DNA of 7,987 bases from an uncultured Desulfovibrio sp. (lineage in GTDB: Bacteria; Desulfobacterota; Desulfovibrionia; Desulfovibrionales; Desulfovibrionaceae): the NCBI GenBank assembly GCA_947177645.1, contig CAMWVJ010000045.1, positions 1 through 7,987 on the forward strand, given 5' to 3'. Position 1 is the stretch's first letter, and each line of letters begins with the position of its first letter. The position numbers and the translations under genes are program-made. Below the pieces are notes generated by a model. It saw only the letters and a list, made by a program, of their open reading frames with translations, ran no database searches and was not told the origin of the DNA. This document shows, in pieces, positions 1-6,786 of this stretch.

Positions 1-686
1 CGGCCTTCGTCGCCTTCGGGGTGCTCCTGCTGCTCGTGGGCACCCAGAAAGCCCTGCCGCCGGCGCTGGCGGGGGGCGGCGCCTGCATTTTCGCCGGGCT
101 GGGGCTGCTCGCCGCGGTGCGCCATGGGGCGCCCCCGCTGTTGCTGCTGGACGAGGAGAACGGCACGGCCGTCCTGTGCCGGCGCCGGCTCGGCGCCCGT
201 GCATTCAGGGCCTTTCCGCTGGAGGATCTGGAATGGACGGCGAGCCCGGACGGGCGGCAGGTCTTTATCCGCCCGTTGGCCACCGGCCCGGCCGGCCGGG
301 AGATCCCCGCCATGCCCTCGCGCATTTCAGACCGGGACTGGCGGCAGGGCATGGCCCTCCCCACGCCAGTAGGGGATGCCGGGGAGGCTATAGCCACGCT
401 CAAGCTCTGGCAAAGCCTCGCCCGTCAGGGAGTTGCGCCCGCCATCGCCGATGCCTGCGACAGCGACGAGTTCTCCGCCCTTCTGGGCAAAAAATTGCCA
501 GCGGCGCTTCTGTCGAGCCTTGACGGAAGTGACGCAACGCTATGGCAGGCGGGAAAAGAAGAAGAGAGGGACGAGGCGACGGCACGGCCCCTGCGCGTCC
601 CAACCTTCTCCTCTGGCCCGCATCCTGAAATCCGGCGCGCGCCCGATCTGCGGGAGAGTTCCGCCAGAAGGGACAAGCGGGACTAG
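1..686 (+). CDS. Membrane-anchored protein of unknown function, possibly with a PH-like domain (5' end missing)
   Basis: The reading frame (codons in phase from base 3) is open to the left edge and ends at TAG 684-686, so the true start probably lies outside the window; the GTG at 21 is internal to a hydrophobic run and is a poor start. What remains begins with two hydrophobic segments (about bases 3-45 and 54-122) separated by a short polar turn (GTQK), consistent with a membrane hairpin. It is followed by LLLLDEENGTAVLCRRRLG and FPLEDLEW, a pattern resembling bacterial PH-like domains behind two membrane helices (buried strand, Asp-x-x-x-Gly turn, basic strand, 'PLEDL'). The last 50 or so residues are charged and low in complexity, probably a disordered cytoplasmic tail. 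It is convergent with the family 9 glycosyltransferase gene, 17 bp away. No catalytic motif was recognised. The PH-like reading is an inference from pattern only. Confidence 0.65.
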   Translation, partial: AFVAFGVLLLLVGTQKALPPALAGGGACIFAGLGLLAAVRHGAPPLLLLDEENGTAVLCRRRLGARAFRAFPLEDLEWTASPDGRQVFIRPLATGPAGREIPAMPSRISDRDWRQGMALPTPVGDAGEAIATLKLWQSLARQGVAPAIADACDSDEFSALLGKKLPAALLSSLDGSDATLWQAGKEEERDEATARPLRVPTFSSGPHPEIRRAPDLRESSARRDKRD

Positions 687-703
687 GTGGGCGCAGGCCA
701 AGC

Positions 704-2089
704 TCAGGCCAGCGCCGTGTGCAGCTGTTCCGCGCGCTCCAGCGCGGATCGCCAAGCGCCCCGGGAATAGTCCTCATTTTGGAGCGCCATCTGCGCGTGC
801 CCGGCGAAGATGCGCAGCAGGGGCGGCTGCGAGAGCCAGAAATCCTCTGGCAGCGGCGCGCCCCCGCGCTTGGTCCATCCCGTGAGCAGCCGGTCAACGC
901 CCGCGCGCAGACGGCCAGCGAGCACCGGCTGCGTCTCACGCAGCGCTTCGGCGCGGCGCTCAAGCAGGGGCGCAAATGCCGGCGACGAAAACGCAAGAAA
1001 AGCTCCCTGCCAGAAATCTTCCAGCAGGCGGTCGACCGAGGGATCAGACCCCACCGGGTCGAGGGTGTGCAACCCGAATTCGTCCCGGCCTGTGCGCAGC
1101 AACTGCAAGCCCGGCCACTCCGCATCGCCTGAGATGTCTTTCGGATGATCCAGCACGGCGTGGACGGCGCGCGCCACGGCCTCGGCGCTGAACGCCGCCT
1201 TGCAGGCGAGGCGGTGCCGCTGGCAGCTCCAGCAGCCCACGCAGCTCATGGCCGCGCGCAGCACCCACTGCCCCGGCGAGACCGGCCCTGTCTCCCGGGC
1301 GTGCACGGGCCCCATGGAGAGGTTGAGCACGGGCACACCCAGCCAATCCGCAAGGTGCATGGGGCCGGTGTCCGGGGTGATGCAAAGGTCAAGGCCGCGC
1401 ATGACCGCCGCCACCTCGCGCAGGGACAGGCGGCCGCAAAGGTTGGCCTGTGGCAGCCGGGCAAGCCGTCCCACCTCCTCACCCAGTTCGCGCTCGGCCG
1501 GCCCCCCGAGAAAGACCGGCACCAGGCCCGAGCGCACAAGGCGCCCGGCGAGGCGCGCCCAGAAGCGGGCGTCCGGGCGCTTGGCGGGTTCGCTCGCGCC
1601 GAGCACGAGGCCCACGCGCCCTTCCCTGACACGCTCCGGGCGCGCTTCCGGTGATGGCCACGGGGAGCCCGGCGGCAGCACGTCCAGCCGGTGCAGGTCG
1701 GCCCAGTGAAAGGCATTGTGGCGGTTGTTGCGCGTGAGCGCCGTGCGGTACAGTTGCCAGAAGCCCTTGACGCGCAAGGCGCCGCCCTCGGCCACGGGGC
1801 CGAGCTTGAGGGGGGCGGTGAGCTTCGCCATGCAGGCCGCGGCGTCCACCCGGCTGTCAAGGTTGATGGCCGCGGCATAGCGGCGCTCGGCCAGGGCCGG
1901 CAGGTGCTCCGGCGGGAAAAAGACGGCCTGCGGCGCGAGCGGCATGAGCTCCTGAAAAAAGCGCGTGTCGGCCGCCACCCAGAGCGGGTGGCCCTGATAG
2001 CGGCGCCCGAGCTCCAAGAGCAGGGGGAAGGTGAGGATGAGATCCCCCATGCGCCTGAGCTGGAGGACGAGGACAGGGTCGGCGCTCAT
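704..2089 (-). CDS. Glycosyltransferase family 9 (heptosyltransferase-like) with a C-terminal extension
   Basis: 461 residues. Family 9 enzymes are GT-B fold transferases that move a sugar, typically ADP-heptose, onto lipopolysaccharide core or another glycan at the cytoplasmic face of the inner membrane. The N-terminal Rossmann half opens with [19 protein letters not shown] (6-24), the usual 'R-x-x-x-x-GD-x-x-x-x-P' start. The C-terminal half has [16 protein letters not shown] (163-178) and the family signature [10 protein letters not shown] (238-247), which contacts the sugar nucleotide. Cysteines 283, 286, 289 and 296 match the Cys-rich segment common near the end of this family. Residues from about 315 to 461 are extra. 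The ATG at 2089 overlaps the TGA of the upstream gene (ATGA), with AAGG about 10 bases before it. The frame stays open further upstream to 2572, but that part lies inside the neighbour and is not coding. The acceptor is unknown. Confidence 0.9.
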   Translation of the reverse strand: MSADPVLVLQLRRMGDLILTFPLLLELGRRYQGHPLWVAADTRFFQELMPLAPQAVFFPPEHLPALAERRYAAAINLDSRVDAAACMAKLTAPLKLGPVAEGGALRVKGFWQLYRTALTRNNRHNAFHWADLHRLDVLPPGSPWPSPEARPERVREGRVGLVLGASEPAKRPDARFWARLAGRLVRSGLVPVFLGGPAERELGEEVGRLARLPQANLCGRLSLREVAAVMRGLDLCITPDTGPMHLADWLGVPVLNLSMGPVHARETGPVSPGQWVLRAAMSCVGCWSCQRHRLACKAAFSAEAVARAVHAVLDHPKDISGDAEWPGLQLLRTGRDEFGLHTLDPVGSDPSVDRLLEDFWQGAFLAFSSPAFAPLLERRAEALRETQPVLAGRLRAGVDRLLTGWTKRGGAPLPEDFWLSQPPLLRIFAGHAQMALQNEDYSRGAWRSALERAEQLHTALA

Positions 2090-3849
2090 CCTGCCGCCTT
2101 GGGACCCGCCGCCGCAGGAGTGCCATATATGGCGCGCATTTCGGCGAGCAAGGTCTCCAGGCGGTGCGCCCAGGTATGACAGGCGAGCACCCGGCGGCGC
2201 CCCGCCGTGACGAGCCGCTGGCGCTCGTCCGGGTGATCCAGATAGCGGCGCACCAGCTCGGGGATCTCGTCCGGCTCGCGGTAGCAGGCCATCTCCTCCG
2301 GGGTGAAAAGCTGCTCCATCTGCGGGCGCCAGTCGGTGAGCACGAAGGCGCCAGCCGCGGGCACATCGAAGACGCGCTGGTTGACCGCGCCCTTCATCTG
2401 CTTGCTCGTGCTGTTGAAATTGATGGCCGAATGCCCGTAAAAGGCAGGGAGCTGCGTGTAATAGCTGAGCTCGCCCATGTAGCGTGGCTGGGGGACGGCA
2501 TCCCTGAACTCTATCTTCCAGCCGCCGTCGCCCACGATGAGCGGCCGGAAGGGCAAAAGGCGCCGGACGCAATCATTGCGATACAGGCGCGTCGCCTGCC
2601 AGGTGATGGCGGTCTCATAGGCAAGCCGCGCCTCATTGTCAGGCAGGAGCAGGTAGCCGTCATATACCTTGGGGAAGCGCTGGCAGAGAAAATCCGCCAC
2701 GCTGCGAAATTCGCTGTGCGCAAAGGCTTGCGAGACCTCCCGGAAGGGCAGGAGCAGCTCCCGCGGGAAGTGGCCCTGCTTGAGGCGCCCTCCCACCTTG
2801 TAGAGCATGGAATTGCCCACGAAGGACACATCGGCCTTCCACGCTTCGGGCACGGCCTTGCGCGTGGGCGCGAAGCGCTCCGGGTCCGTCCCCAGGGGCA
2901 GGTAGCGCACATGCTCGAAGCCCGCGGCCTCGAGGCTCGGCACATTGTCGGCGTCCCATGTGAACAGGGTCGTCCACGGACTCACACAGCGGGTATAGAG
3001 ATGGATGATGAGGTGCGGATTGTCTACGAACCATGAGGCGAGCGGCAGCTGGAGCTTGGCCAGCAGGTCCATGAGCACGCCTTCCACGTCCACGCCCATG
3101 TGGTTGAGCGTGAGGCAGCAGTCGGGCCTGAAGGAAAGCACGGCCTCAAGCAGCTGGCGCACGAAGGCGTCCTGCGCCACCTCGCCTTCGCCCACCGACA
3201 CGAGCTGATAGTCGATGCCGAGCTTGCGGCAGGCGCCCTCAAGCTCGCCCATGAGGAAATACTTGCTCGTCAGCAGAAGGACGCGGGGCTTGGCGCCGCG
3301 AAAGCGCGGCCGGACAGCGCGGCTCCAGAAATCATAGCGCGCGCTGGCGTTGAGGCTGTCGCGCACAGTACCATAATAGGCCTTGTCGAGACGCTGGTAA
3401 AAGGCGAGCGGCACCGGCACAAGCGGCTTGCCGCCATGGGCGAGCTGCCAGCGGGTGAGCTCGGCGAGCGCCGCCGCAGGCTCACCTTCGTCCACTACGA
3501 GAAGGCGCTCCCGGCTGGCCTCGGGGAGGGCCGCAAGGGTGCCGGTGAGCGCTTCGAGCTCCGCCTCCTTGTCCACCACGGCGAGCGGGCCGCTCCAGGC
3601 CTCAAGCAGGCGCCCGAGCGCATGCCCGAGGCCCGCGCCCAAAAGGACGGGGAGCACGGCTCCCTCGCCGTTGCCGGCCTGTTCTTTGAGGAAGGTCTCC
3701 ACGGGCGTGAGTTCGCGCCGCGGGCCGCCAGGCCCGAGCATGGCGAGGCTCCGGCCCATCTCATGGGCGATGATGTCGGCGGGCCTTCCCGCGTCCCCGG
3801 GCGCCGCTACGGCTTCATAGCGCCGTTCCGCGCCGTCCCCAGCCTTCAC
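2086..3849 (-). CDS. CgeB-like (DUF3880-type) glycosyltransferase with an added N-terminal domain
   Basis: 587 residues, cytosolic, no membrane segment seen. The C-terminal two thirds read as a CgeB/DUF3880 protein followed by a group 1-type glycosyltransferase domain. [20 protein letters not shown] (188-207) starts the GT-B N-lobe. LTLNHMGVD (247-255) and [10 protein letters not shown] (272-281) follow, then [11 protein letters not shown] (316-326). The C-lobe has VSFVGNSM (341-348), [20 protein letters not shown] (478-497) with AGAFVLTD (499-506), and an ending around [11 protein letters not shown] (558-568), as in this family. The first 180 residues form a separate region with a Rossmann-like strand-loop [11 protein letters not shown] (68-78) and a strand-acidic end [13 protein letters not shown] (89-101), reminiscent of the Maf/DUF115 motility-accessory type. 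The GTG start at 3849 overlaps the TGA of the FapA-type gene (GTGA), with AAGG upstream. Donor and acceptor are unknown; a role in flagellin or surface glycan assembly is an inference from neighbours. Confidence 0.85.
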   Translation of the reverse strand: MKAGDGAERRYEAVAAPGDAGRPADIIAHEMGRSLAMLGPGGPRRELTPVETFLKEQAGNGEGAVLPVLLGAGLGHALGRLLEAWSGPLAVVDKEAELEALTGTLAALPEASRERLLVVDEGEPAAALAELTRWQLAHGGKPLVPVPLAFYQRLDKAYYGTVRDSLNASARYDFWSRAVRPRFRGAKPRVLLLTSKYFLMGELEGACRKLGIDYQLVSVGEGEVAQDAFVRQLLEAVLSFRPDCCLTLNHMGVDVEGVLMDLLAKLQLPLASWFVDNPHLIIHLYTRCVSPWTTLFTWDADNVPSLEAAGFEHVRYLPLGTDPERFAPTRKAVPEAWKADVSFVGNSMLYKVGGRLKQGHFPRELLLPFREVSQAFAHSEFRSVADFLCQRFPKVYDGYLLLPDNEARLAYETAITWQATRLYRNDCVRRLLPFRPLIVGDGGWKIEFRDAVPQPRYMGELSYYTQLPAFYGHSAINFNSTSKQMKGAVNQRVFDVPAAGAFVLTDWRPQMEQLFTPEEMACYREPDEIPELVRRYLDHPDERQRLVTAGRRRVLACHTWAHRLETLLAEMRAIYGTPAAAGPKAAG

Positions 3850-4979
3850 TGGGCAGCCTTTGCGGGCAGCGGCTCCACCACGATGTCATTGTAGCAGAGC
3901 CGGAAAAGCACGTTTTCATACGGCCGTTCCACCATCATGAAGGCCCTGCCGATGGAGATCTCCACCCCGGGATGGACGATGCCGGCCACCATGAGGCGGC
4001 AGTTTTGCAGATTGTTCTCGTCCTGCGAAAGGTGCGACCACAGCTCCGTGCGGCGGCGCATGATGACTTCGCGCTGGGCGGTGAGGCGCGCGAGCTTGCG
4101 CGAGGCCTCGCTGGCGTCCGGCGGGAGGTGCCCGGCCACGGCCTTCAGGTGGGTGATGGCCTGGGAGAGCGTGGCGATCATCTGGTCGATTTTTTCCAGA
4201 TGGCGGATATTGAGCGGGTCATAGCCGAGATAGACCTTGGTGGGCACGCCGGCGCGGTTGCCGAGCTGCGTCCCCACATGGACGCTGCCATAGGCGTTCA
4301 CCGTGCTGCCGTACAGCTGGCCGCGGACGACCATGTTCGCCCCGGCGTAGACCGTACTGTAGAGGCAGTACTTGTCGATGAGCATGTTGCCGCGGGCGCG
4401 CGCCTCCACCTTTTCCAGGAAGGGCACGAGGAGCTTGCCGCCGGCATCCAACAGGCAATGCTGGCCGGAGCCGCCCCGGGCGCCACCCTCCACCATGAGG
4501 TCGCGCCGGGCGCGCACCACGCCGCCCTCCACCATGCCCATGATGCGCAGGTTGTTGGCCTGCACCGAAAAGCCGGAACGCACCGAGCCGTGCACGGCCA
4601 TGTCGCCCACAAAGAAGATGTTGCCCGTGTGGAAGCTCACATCCTTGCGCACATTGAGCAGGCTTTTGACCGTGATCTTGCCTTCATTGTAAAAGACATA
4701 GCCCTTGGACGCCGCGAGAAGATAGCGGGGATAGGCCGGGTCCACCCGGGTATTGGCGCCGGCGGGAAAGTCCGGCGTCTGGAGGATGAAGCGCGGGTCC
4801 GGCTTTTCATCGAGCTCGTCGAGCGGCACGATCTCGGCCAGGATCTGCCCGGCTATGACGTTCTGCACATAGCCAAGGCTGTAGAGATCCGCGCTGTCGT
4901 CCGTGCCCACGCCGCCGCCCGGCTTGGCGCTCAGGTGGTCAAAATCAGGGTTGAAGTAATGCTTTAAGTAGTAACGCAC
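3846..4979 (-). CDS. FapA/DUF342 family protein (flagellar assembly protein A type)
   Basis: 377 residues, soluble. The middle (about 110-240) consists of short Gly/Val-rich repeats such as [20 protein letters not shown] (119-138) and [20 protein letters not shown] (210-229), typical of the right-handed beta-helix of DUF342 proteins. A helical, probably coiled-coil segment follows (about 258-323: [16 protein letters not shown], then the Arg/Glu-rich part). The chain closes with [13 protein letters not shown] (336-348), the conserved C-terminal strand pair of the family. FapA in Vibrio helps place polar flagellum and chemotaxis components; other members are uncharacterised. The protein is shorter than many FapA proteins (often 450 residues or more). 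GTG at 4979 is the first possible start after an in-frame stop at 5009-5007. Its ribosome binding site is weak (GGACGG). Its stop overlaps the start of the next gene by 4 bp. Confidence 0.85.
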   Translation of the reverse strand: MRYYLKHYFNPDFDHLSAKPGGGVGTDDSADLYSLGYVQNVIAGQILAEIVPLDELDEKPDPRFILQTPDFPAGANTRVDPAYPRYLLAASKGYVFYNEGKITVKSLLNVRKDVSFHTGNIFFVGDMAVHGSVRSGFSVQANNLRIMGMVEGGVVRARRDLMVEGGARGGSGQHCLLDAGGKLLVPFLEKVEARARGNMLIDKYCLYSTVYAGANMVVRGQLYGSTVNAYGSVHVGTQLGNRAGVPTKVYLGYDPLNIRHLEKIDQMIATLSQAITHLKAVAGHLPPDASEASRKLARLTAQREVIMRRRTELWSHLSQDENNLQNCRLMVAGIVHPGVEISIGRAFMMVERPYENVLFRLCYNDIVVEPLPAKAAQ

Positions 4980-5038
4980 AGGTACCGTCCATACATGGGC
5001 GTGGAGTCATGCTTCGTGGTGCCAAGGGAAGGCGGCCA

Positions 5039-5401
5039 TCACACCGCCGGGGCGCAGGCTTCGGGGATGAAGTTCCTGAGCTCTTCCTCGCTTTCGCAGG
5101 TGGGGAAAAAGCCCTCGATCTCGGCCTTCTGCAACAGCGCCGTCACATGCGGGGCCGGCCCCAGGAGCACCAGGCGCCGCCCGTAGCGCTGCATGGAGGT
5201 ATTCAGGCTCACGAGCACCCCGAGGCCCGCCACCTCCATGCGGCCGGCCGCGCCGAGGTCGAGCACCAGCTGGCTGATGCCCGGGGTCTTGCTGTGCTCC
5301 CGCATGACCTTGTTGAAGGCGGCCACATCCTCCATGAGCACGTCGCCGGTGAGGCGCACCGTGAGCGTCGTGCCGTGGTTCAGCACTTCGAGCGCGTACA
5401 T
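5039..5401 (-). CDS. STAS-domain protein (anti-sigma factor antagonist type) lacking the phosphorylatable serine
   Basis: 120 residues, a single STAS domain and nothing else. The order of elements fits SpoIIAA/RsbV-type proteins: a first strand with LTVRLTGDV (13-21), a helix with FNKVMREH (29-36), the strand LVLDLGAAG (45-53), the switch loop MEVAGLGVLVSL (55-66) and a last part with RRLVLLGPAPHVTALLQ (75-91). In regulated family members the switch loop reads D-S-S-G-L-G and the second serine is phosphorylated by an anti-sigma kinase. Here the matching residues are Glu56-Val57-Ala58-Gly59, so no hydroxyl is available. The ATG at 5401 has a strong GAGGGGG ribosome binding site. The upstream flavoprotein gene ends 9 bp before it. 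A 59-bp gap separates it from the FapA-type gene. No partner kinase or sigma factor lies in the window. Confidence 0.88.
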   Translation of the reverse strand: MYALEVLNHGTTLTVRLTGDVLMEDVAAFNKVMREHSKTPGISQLVLDLGAAGRMEVAGLGVLVSLNTSMQRYGRRLVLLGPAPHVTALLQKAEIEGFFPTCESEEELRNFIPEACAPAV

Positions 5402-5410
5402 CCTGCCCCC

Positions 5411-6553
5411 TCAGTCGGTCTTGGGCGCTTCTTCGGGGGCGGTCGTCCCCCCGGGCGTGCCCCCCGCCTCGTCGTACTCGCGCTCAAGCGAATCCATGAG
5501 CTCGCGCACGGAAACGATGGAATCCACGCGCGAGACGTTTTCGCCGCAAAAGGCGAAGCCGCGGTCAAGGTTGCCGCGCATGGCGCTGATGAGGGCCTGC
5601 GCGATGCAATAGGGCGTTTTTTCCTGCTGGCAGGTGCTCACGCAGTGGAAAATGCACTTGAAGGGTTTTTTCAGGCCCTCGCGCGCCGCCTCGATAAAGC
5701 CGTTGTTCAGCGCCCGCCCCGGCATGCCGACCGGGCTGCTGATGATGGTCACATCCTCTTCGCGCGCGTCAAGATAGCTTTGTTTGAAGCGGTCGTCGGC
5801 ATCGCATTCGTGCGTCGCCACGAAGCGCGTGCCCATCTGCACTCCGGCCGCACCCAGATCGAGGAATTTCCTGATGTCCGCGCCGGTATAGACGCCCCCG
5901 GCCGCGATGACCGGCACCGCGCGGCCGTGCGCGTCTTCCAGGGGCTTGACGGCCTCCACCACCTCCGGCACGAGCACCTCGAGCGCGTGGCCCGGGTCTG
6001 CAAGATCCTCCCGCTTGAAGCCGAGATGGCCGCCGGCCTTGGGCCCTTCCACCACAAAGGCGTCAGGCAGGTAGCCGAAACGGGAGAGCCACTTCTTGGC
6101 GATGACCGTGGCCGCGCGCCCGGAAGAAACGATGGGCACGAGCTTGGTCTTGAATTCCTCTTTCTTTACCTCGCAGAGCTCGCGCAGGTGCCGGGGCATG
6201 TCGAGCGGGAGCCCGGCGCCGGAAAAGATGACGTCCACCTTGCTCTCGATGGCCTCGCGCACCATCTGGCTGAAGGTGGTGAGGGCCACCATGATGTTGA
6301 CGCCGATGATGCCGTTCGAGAGCTCGCGCGCCTTGCGGATCTCGTTGCGGAGCGCGCGCACATTGGCCTCAATGGGGTTTTTCGCCACATCCGGCTCGCG
6401 CATGCCGATCATGGCGCCGGCGATGACGCCGATGCCCCCCTGGTTGGCAACGGCGGAGGCAAGCCCGGAAAGGGAGATGCCAACGCCCATGCCGCCCTGA
6501 ACCACAGGAATCCTGGCCACGAGGTCGCCTAGCTGCAAAGCAGGGAATGCCAT
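5411..6553 (-). CDS. Nitronate monooxygenase / FabK-like FMN flavoprotein with a C-terminal cysteine cluster
   Basis: 380 residues. A TIM-barrel FMN enzyme of the nitronate monooxygenase (2-nitropropane dioxygenase) and enoyl-ACP reductase FabK superfamily, cytosolic. Visible family motifs are IPVVQGGMGVGIS (15-27, FMN-binding start), VVEGPKAGGHLGF (167-179, the conserved E-G-x-x-AGGH), PVIAAGGVYTGADI (214-227) and GAAGVQMGTRFVATHEC (234-250), which together bind the FMN phosphate and complete the barrel. The C-terminal part has Cys300, Cys304, Cys308, Cys316 and Cys336, not found in classical aerobic members. Annotation pipelines would probably say nitronate monooxygenase, but the true substrate is unknown. 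The ATG at 6553 is chosen because GGGAGG sits 8 bases before it and the barrel start follows at once; an upstream in-frame extension to 6676 would cross the predicted promoter. It is the first gene of the minus-strand operon. Confidence 0.9.
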   Translation of the reverse strand: MAFPALQLGDLVARIPVVQGGMGVGISLSGLASAVANQGGIGVIAGAMIGMREPDVAKNPIEANVRALRNEIRKARELSNGIIGVNIMVALTTFSQMVREAIESKVDVIFSGAGLPLDMPRHLRELCEVKKEEFKTKLVPIVSSGRAATVIAKKWLSRFGYLPDAFVVEGPKAGGHLGFKREDLADPGHALEVLVPEVVEAVKPLEDAHGRAVPVIAAGGVYTGADIRKFLDLGAAGVQMGTRFVATHECDADDRFKQSYLDAREEDVTIISSPVGMPGRALNNGFIEAAREGLKKPFKCIFHCVSTCQQEKTPYCIAQALISAMRGNLDRGFAFCGENVSRVDSIVSVRELMDSLEREYDEAGGTPGGTTAPEEAPKTD

Positions 6554-6561
6554 ATCTGAAT

Positions 6562-6599
6562 CCTCCCGGAACTGCTGGCCGCCGGGCCTCATTCCGGCG
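6562..6599 (-). promoter_or_regulatory. Leader stem-loops overlapping the ribosome binding site of the flavoprotein gene
   Basis: In the predicted leader RNA (minus strand) CGCCGG (6599-6594) can pair with CCGGCG (6585-6580) across an 8-nt loop. Alternatively CCCGG (6586-6582) can pair with CCGGG (6569-6565), which covers part of the Shine-Dalgarno sequence GGGAGG (6567-6562). The two pairings share bases 6585-6582 and exclude each other. The pairing is read directly from the sequence. A regulatory role is speculative, since such short GC stems arise often by chance in DNA of this composition. Confidence 0.3.
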
Positions 6600-6622
6600 T
6601 GAAACGACAAAGGGATTGCTTC

Positions 6623-6651
6623 AATATAGGGCCATGCCGCCCGGGACGCAA
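6623..6651 (-). promoter_or_regulatory. Predicted sigma70-type promoter of the minus-strand operon
   Basis: On the minus strand TTGCGT (6651-6646) is followed after exactly 17 bases by TATATT (6628-6623). This matches the -35 and -10 consensus at 4 and 5 of 6 positions respectively, with ideal spacing. Transcription would start near 6616, giving a leader of about 63 nt before the ATG at 6553. It is the best promoter-like site in the divergent region. It would serve the flavoprotein and STAS genes and probably the three genes behind them. Confidence 0.6.
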
Positions 6652-6773
6652 GGCAATTACGCCCCCGAACGGGCATTTCTCGTGGGTGCGCCCCTTTTCT
6701 TTTTCACGGCATGCCTGTATGGTCATCAGGGATCAGGTAGACGGCCCCCATTTTCTGCATACCGTTATTTTTT

Positions 6774-6780
6774 AAGGGAG
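6774..6780 (+). promoter_or_regulatory. Ribosome binding site of the EF-G-like gene
   Basis: AAGGGAG lies 6 bases before the ATG at 6787, directly behind an AT-rich stretch (TTATTTTTTA, 6765-6774) likely to be unstructured in RNA. It fixes the start of the EF-G-like gene. No convincing plus-strand -35/-10 pair was found upstream; the nearest is TATGGT at 6718-6723 with only a weak TTTTCT 17 bases before it. Confidence 0.75.
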
Positions 6781-6786
6781 AAGACC

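Noticed and set aside
486..499. GGCAA-AAAA-TTGCC inverted repeat
   Set aside because: Short 5-bp stem inside the first coding sequence; no terminator or repeat-family features.
729..748. GC hairpin TCCGCGC/GCGCGGA about 40 bp past the stop of the first gene, considered as terminator
   Set aside because: No T-run follows on either strand and it lies inside the coding end of the glycosyltransferase gene.
2090..2572. Upstream extension of the family 9 glycosyltransferase frame
   Set aside because: It lies wholly within the CgeB-like gene. The family's N-terminal motif begins right after the ATG at 2089, which has the usual ATGA overlap.
3972..4967. Plus-strand open frame (331 codons) opposite the FapA-type gene
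   Set aside because: Antisense of a well-supported DUF342 gene; His/Ala-rich composition and no recognisable domain.
5009..6532. Long plus-strand open frame (507 codons) opposite the flavoprotein and STAS genes
   Set aside because: Its translation is rich in His, Arg, Ala and Gly without family motifs. It mirrors genuine genes on the other strand that carry clear FMN and STAS motifs, and open antisense frames are expected at this GC content.
6661..6716. Short inverted repeats GCCC/GGGC (6661-6674) and GGCATGCC (6709-6716) as operators
   Set aside because: Four-base stems or an isolated 8-base palindrome; too short to separate from chance, and no second copy was seen.
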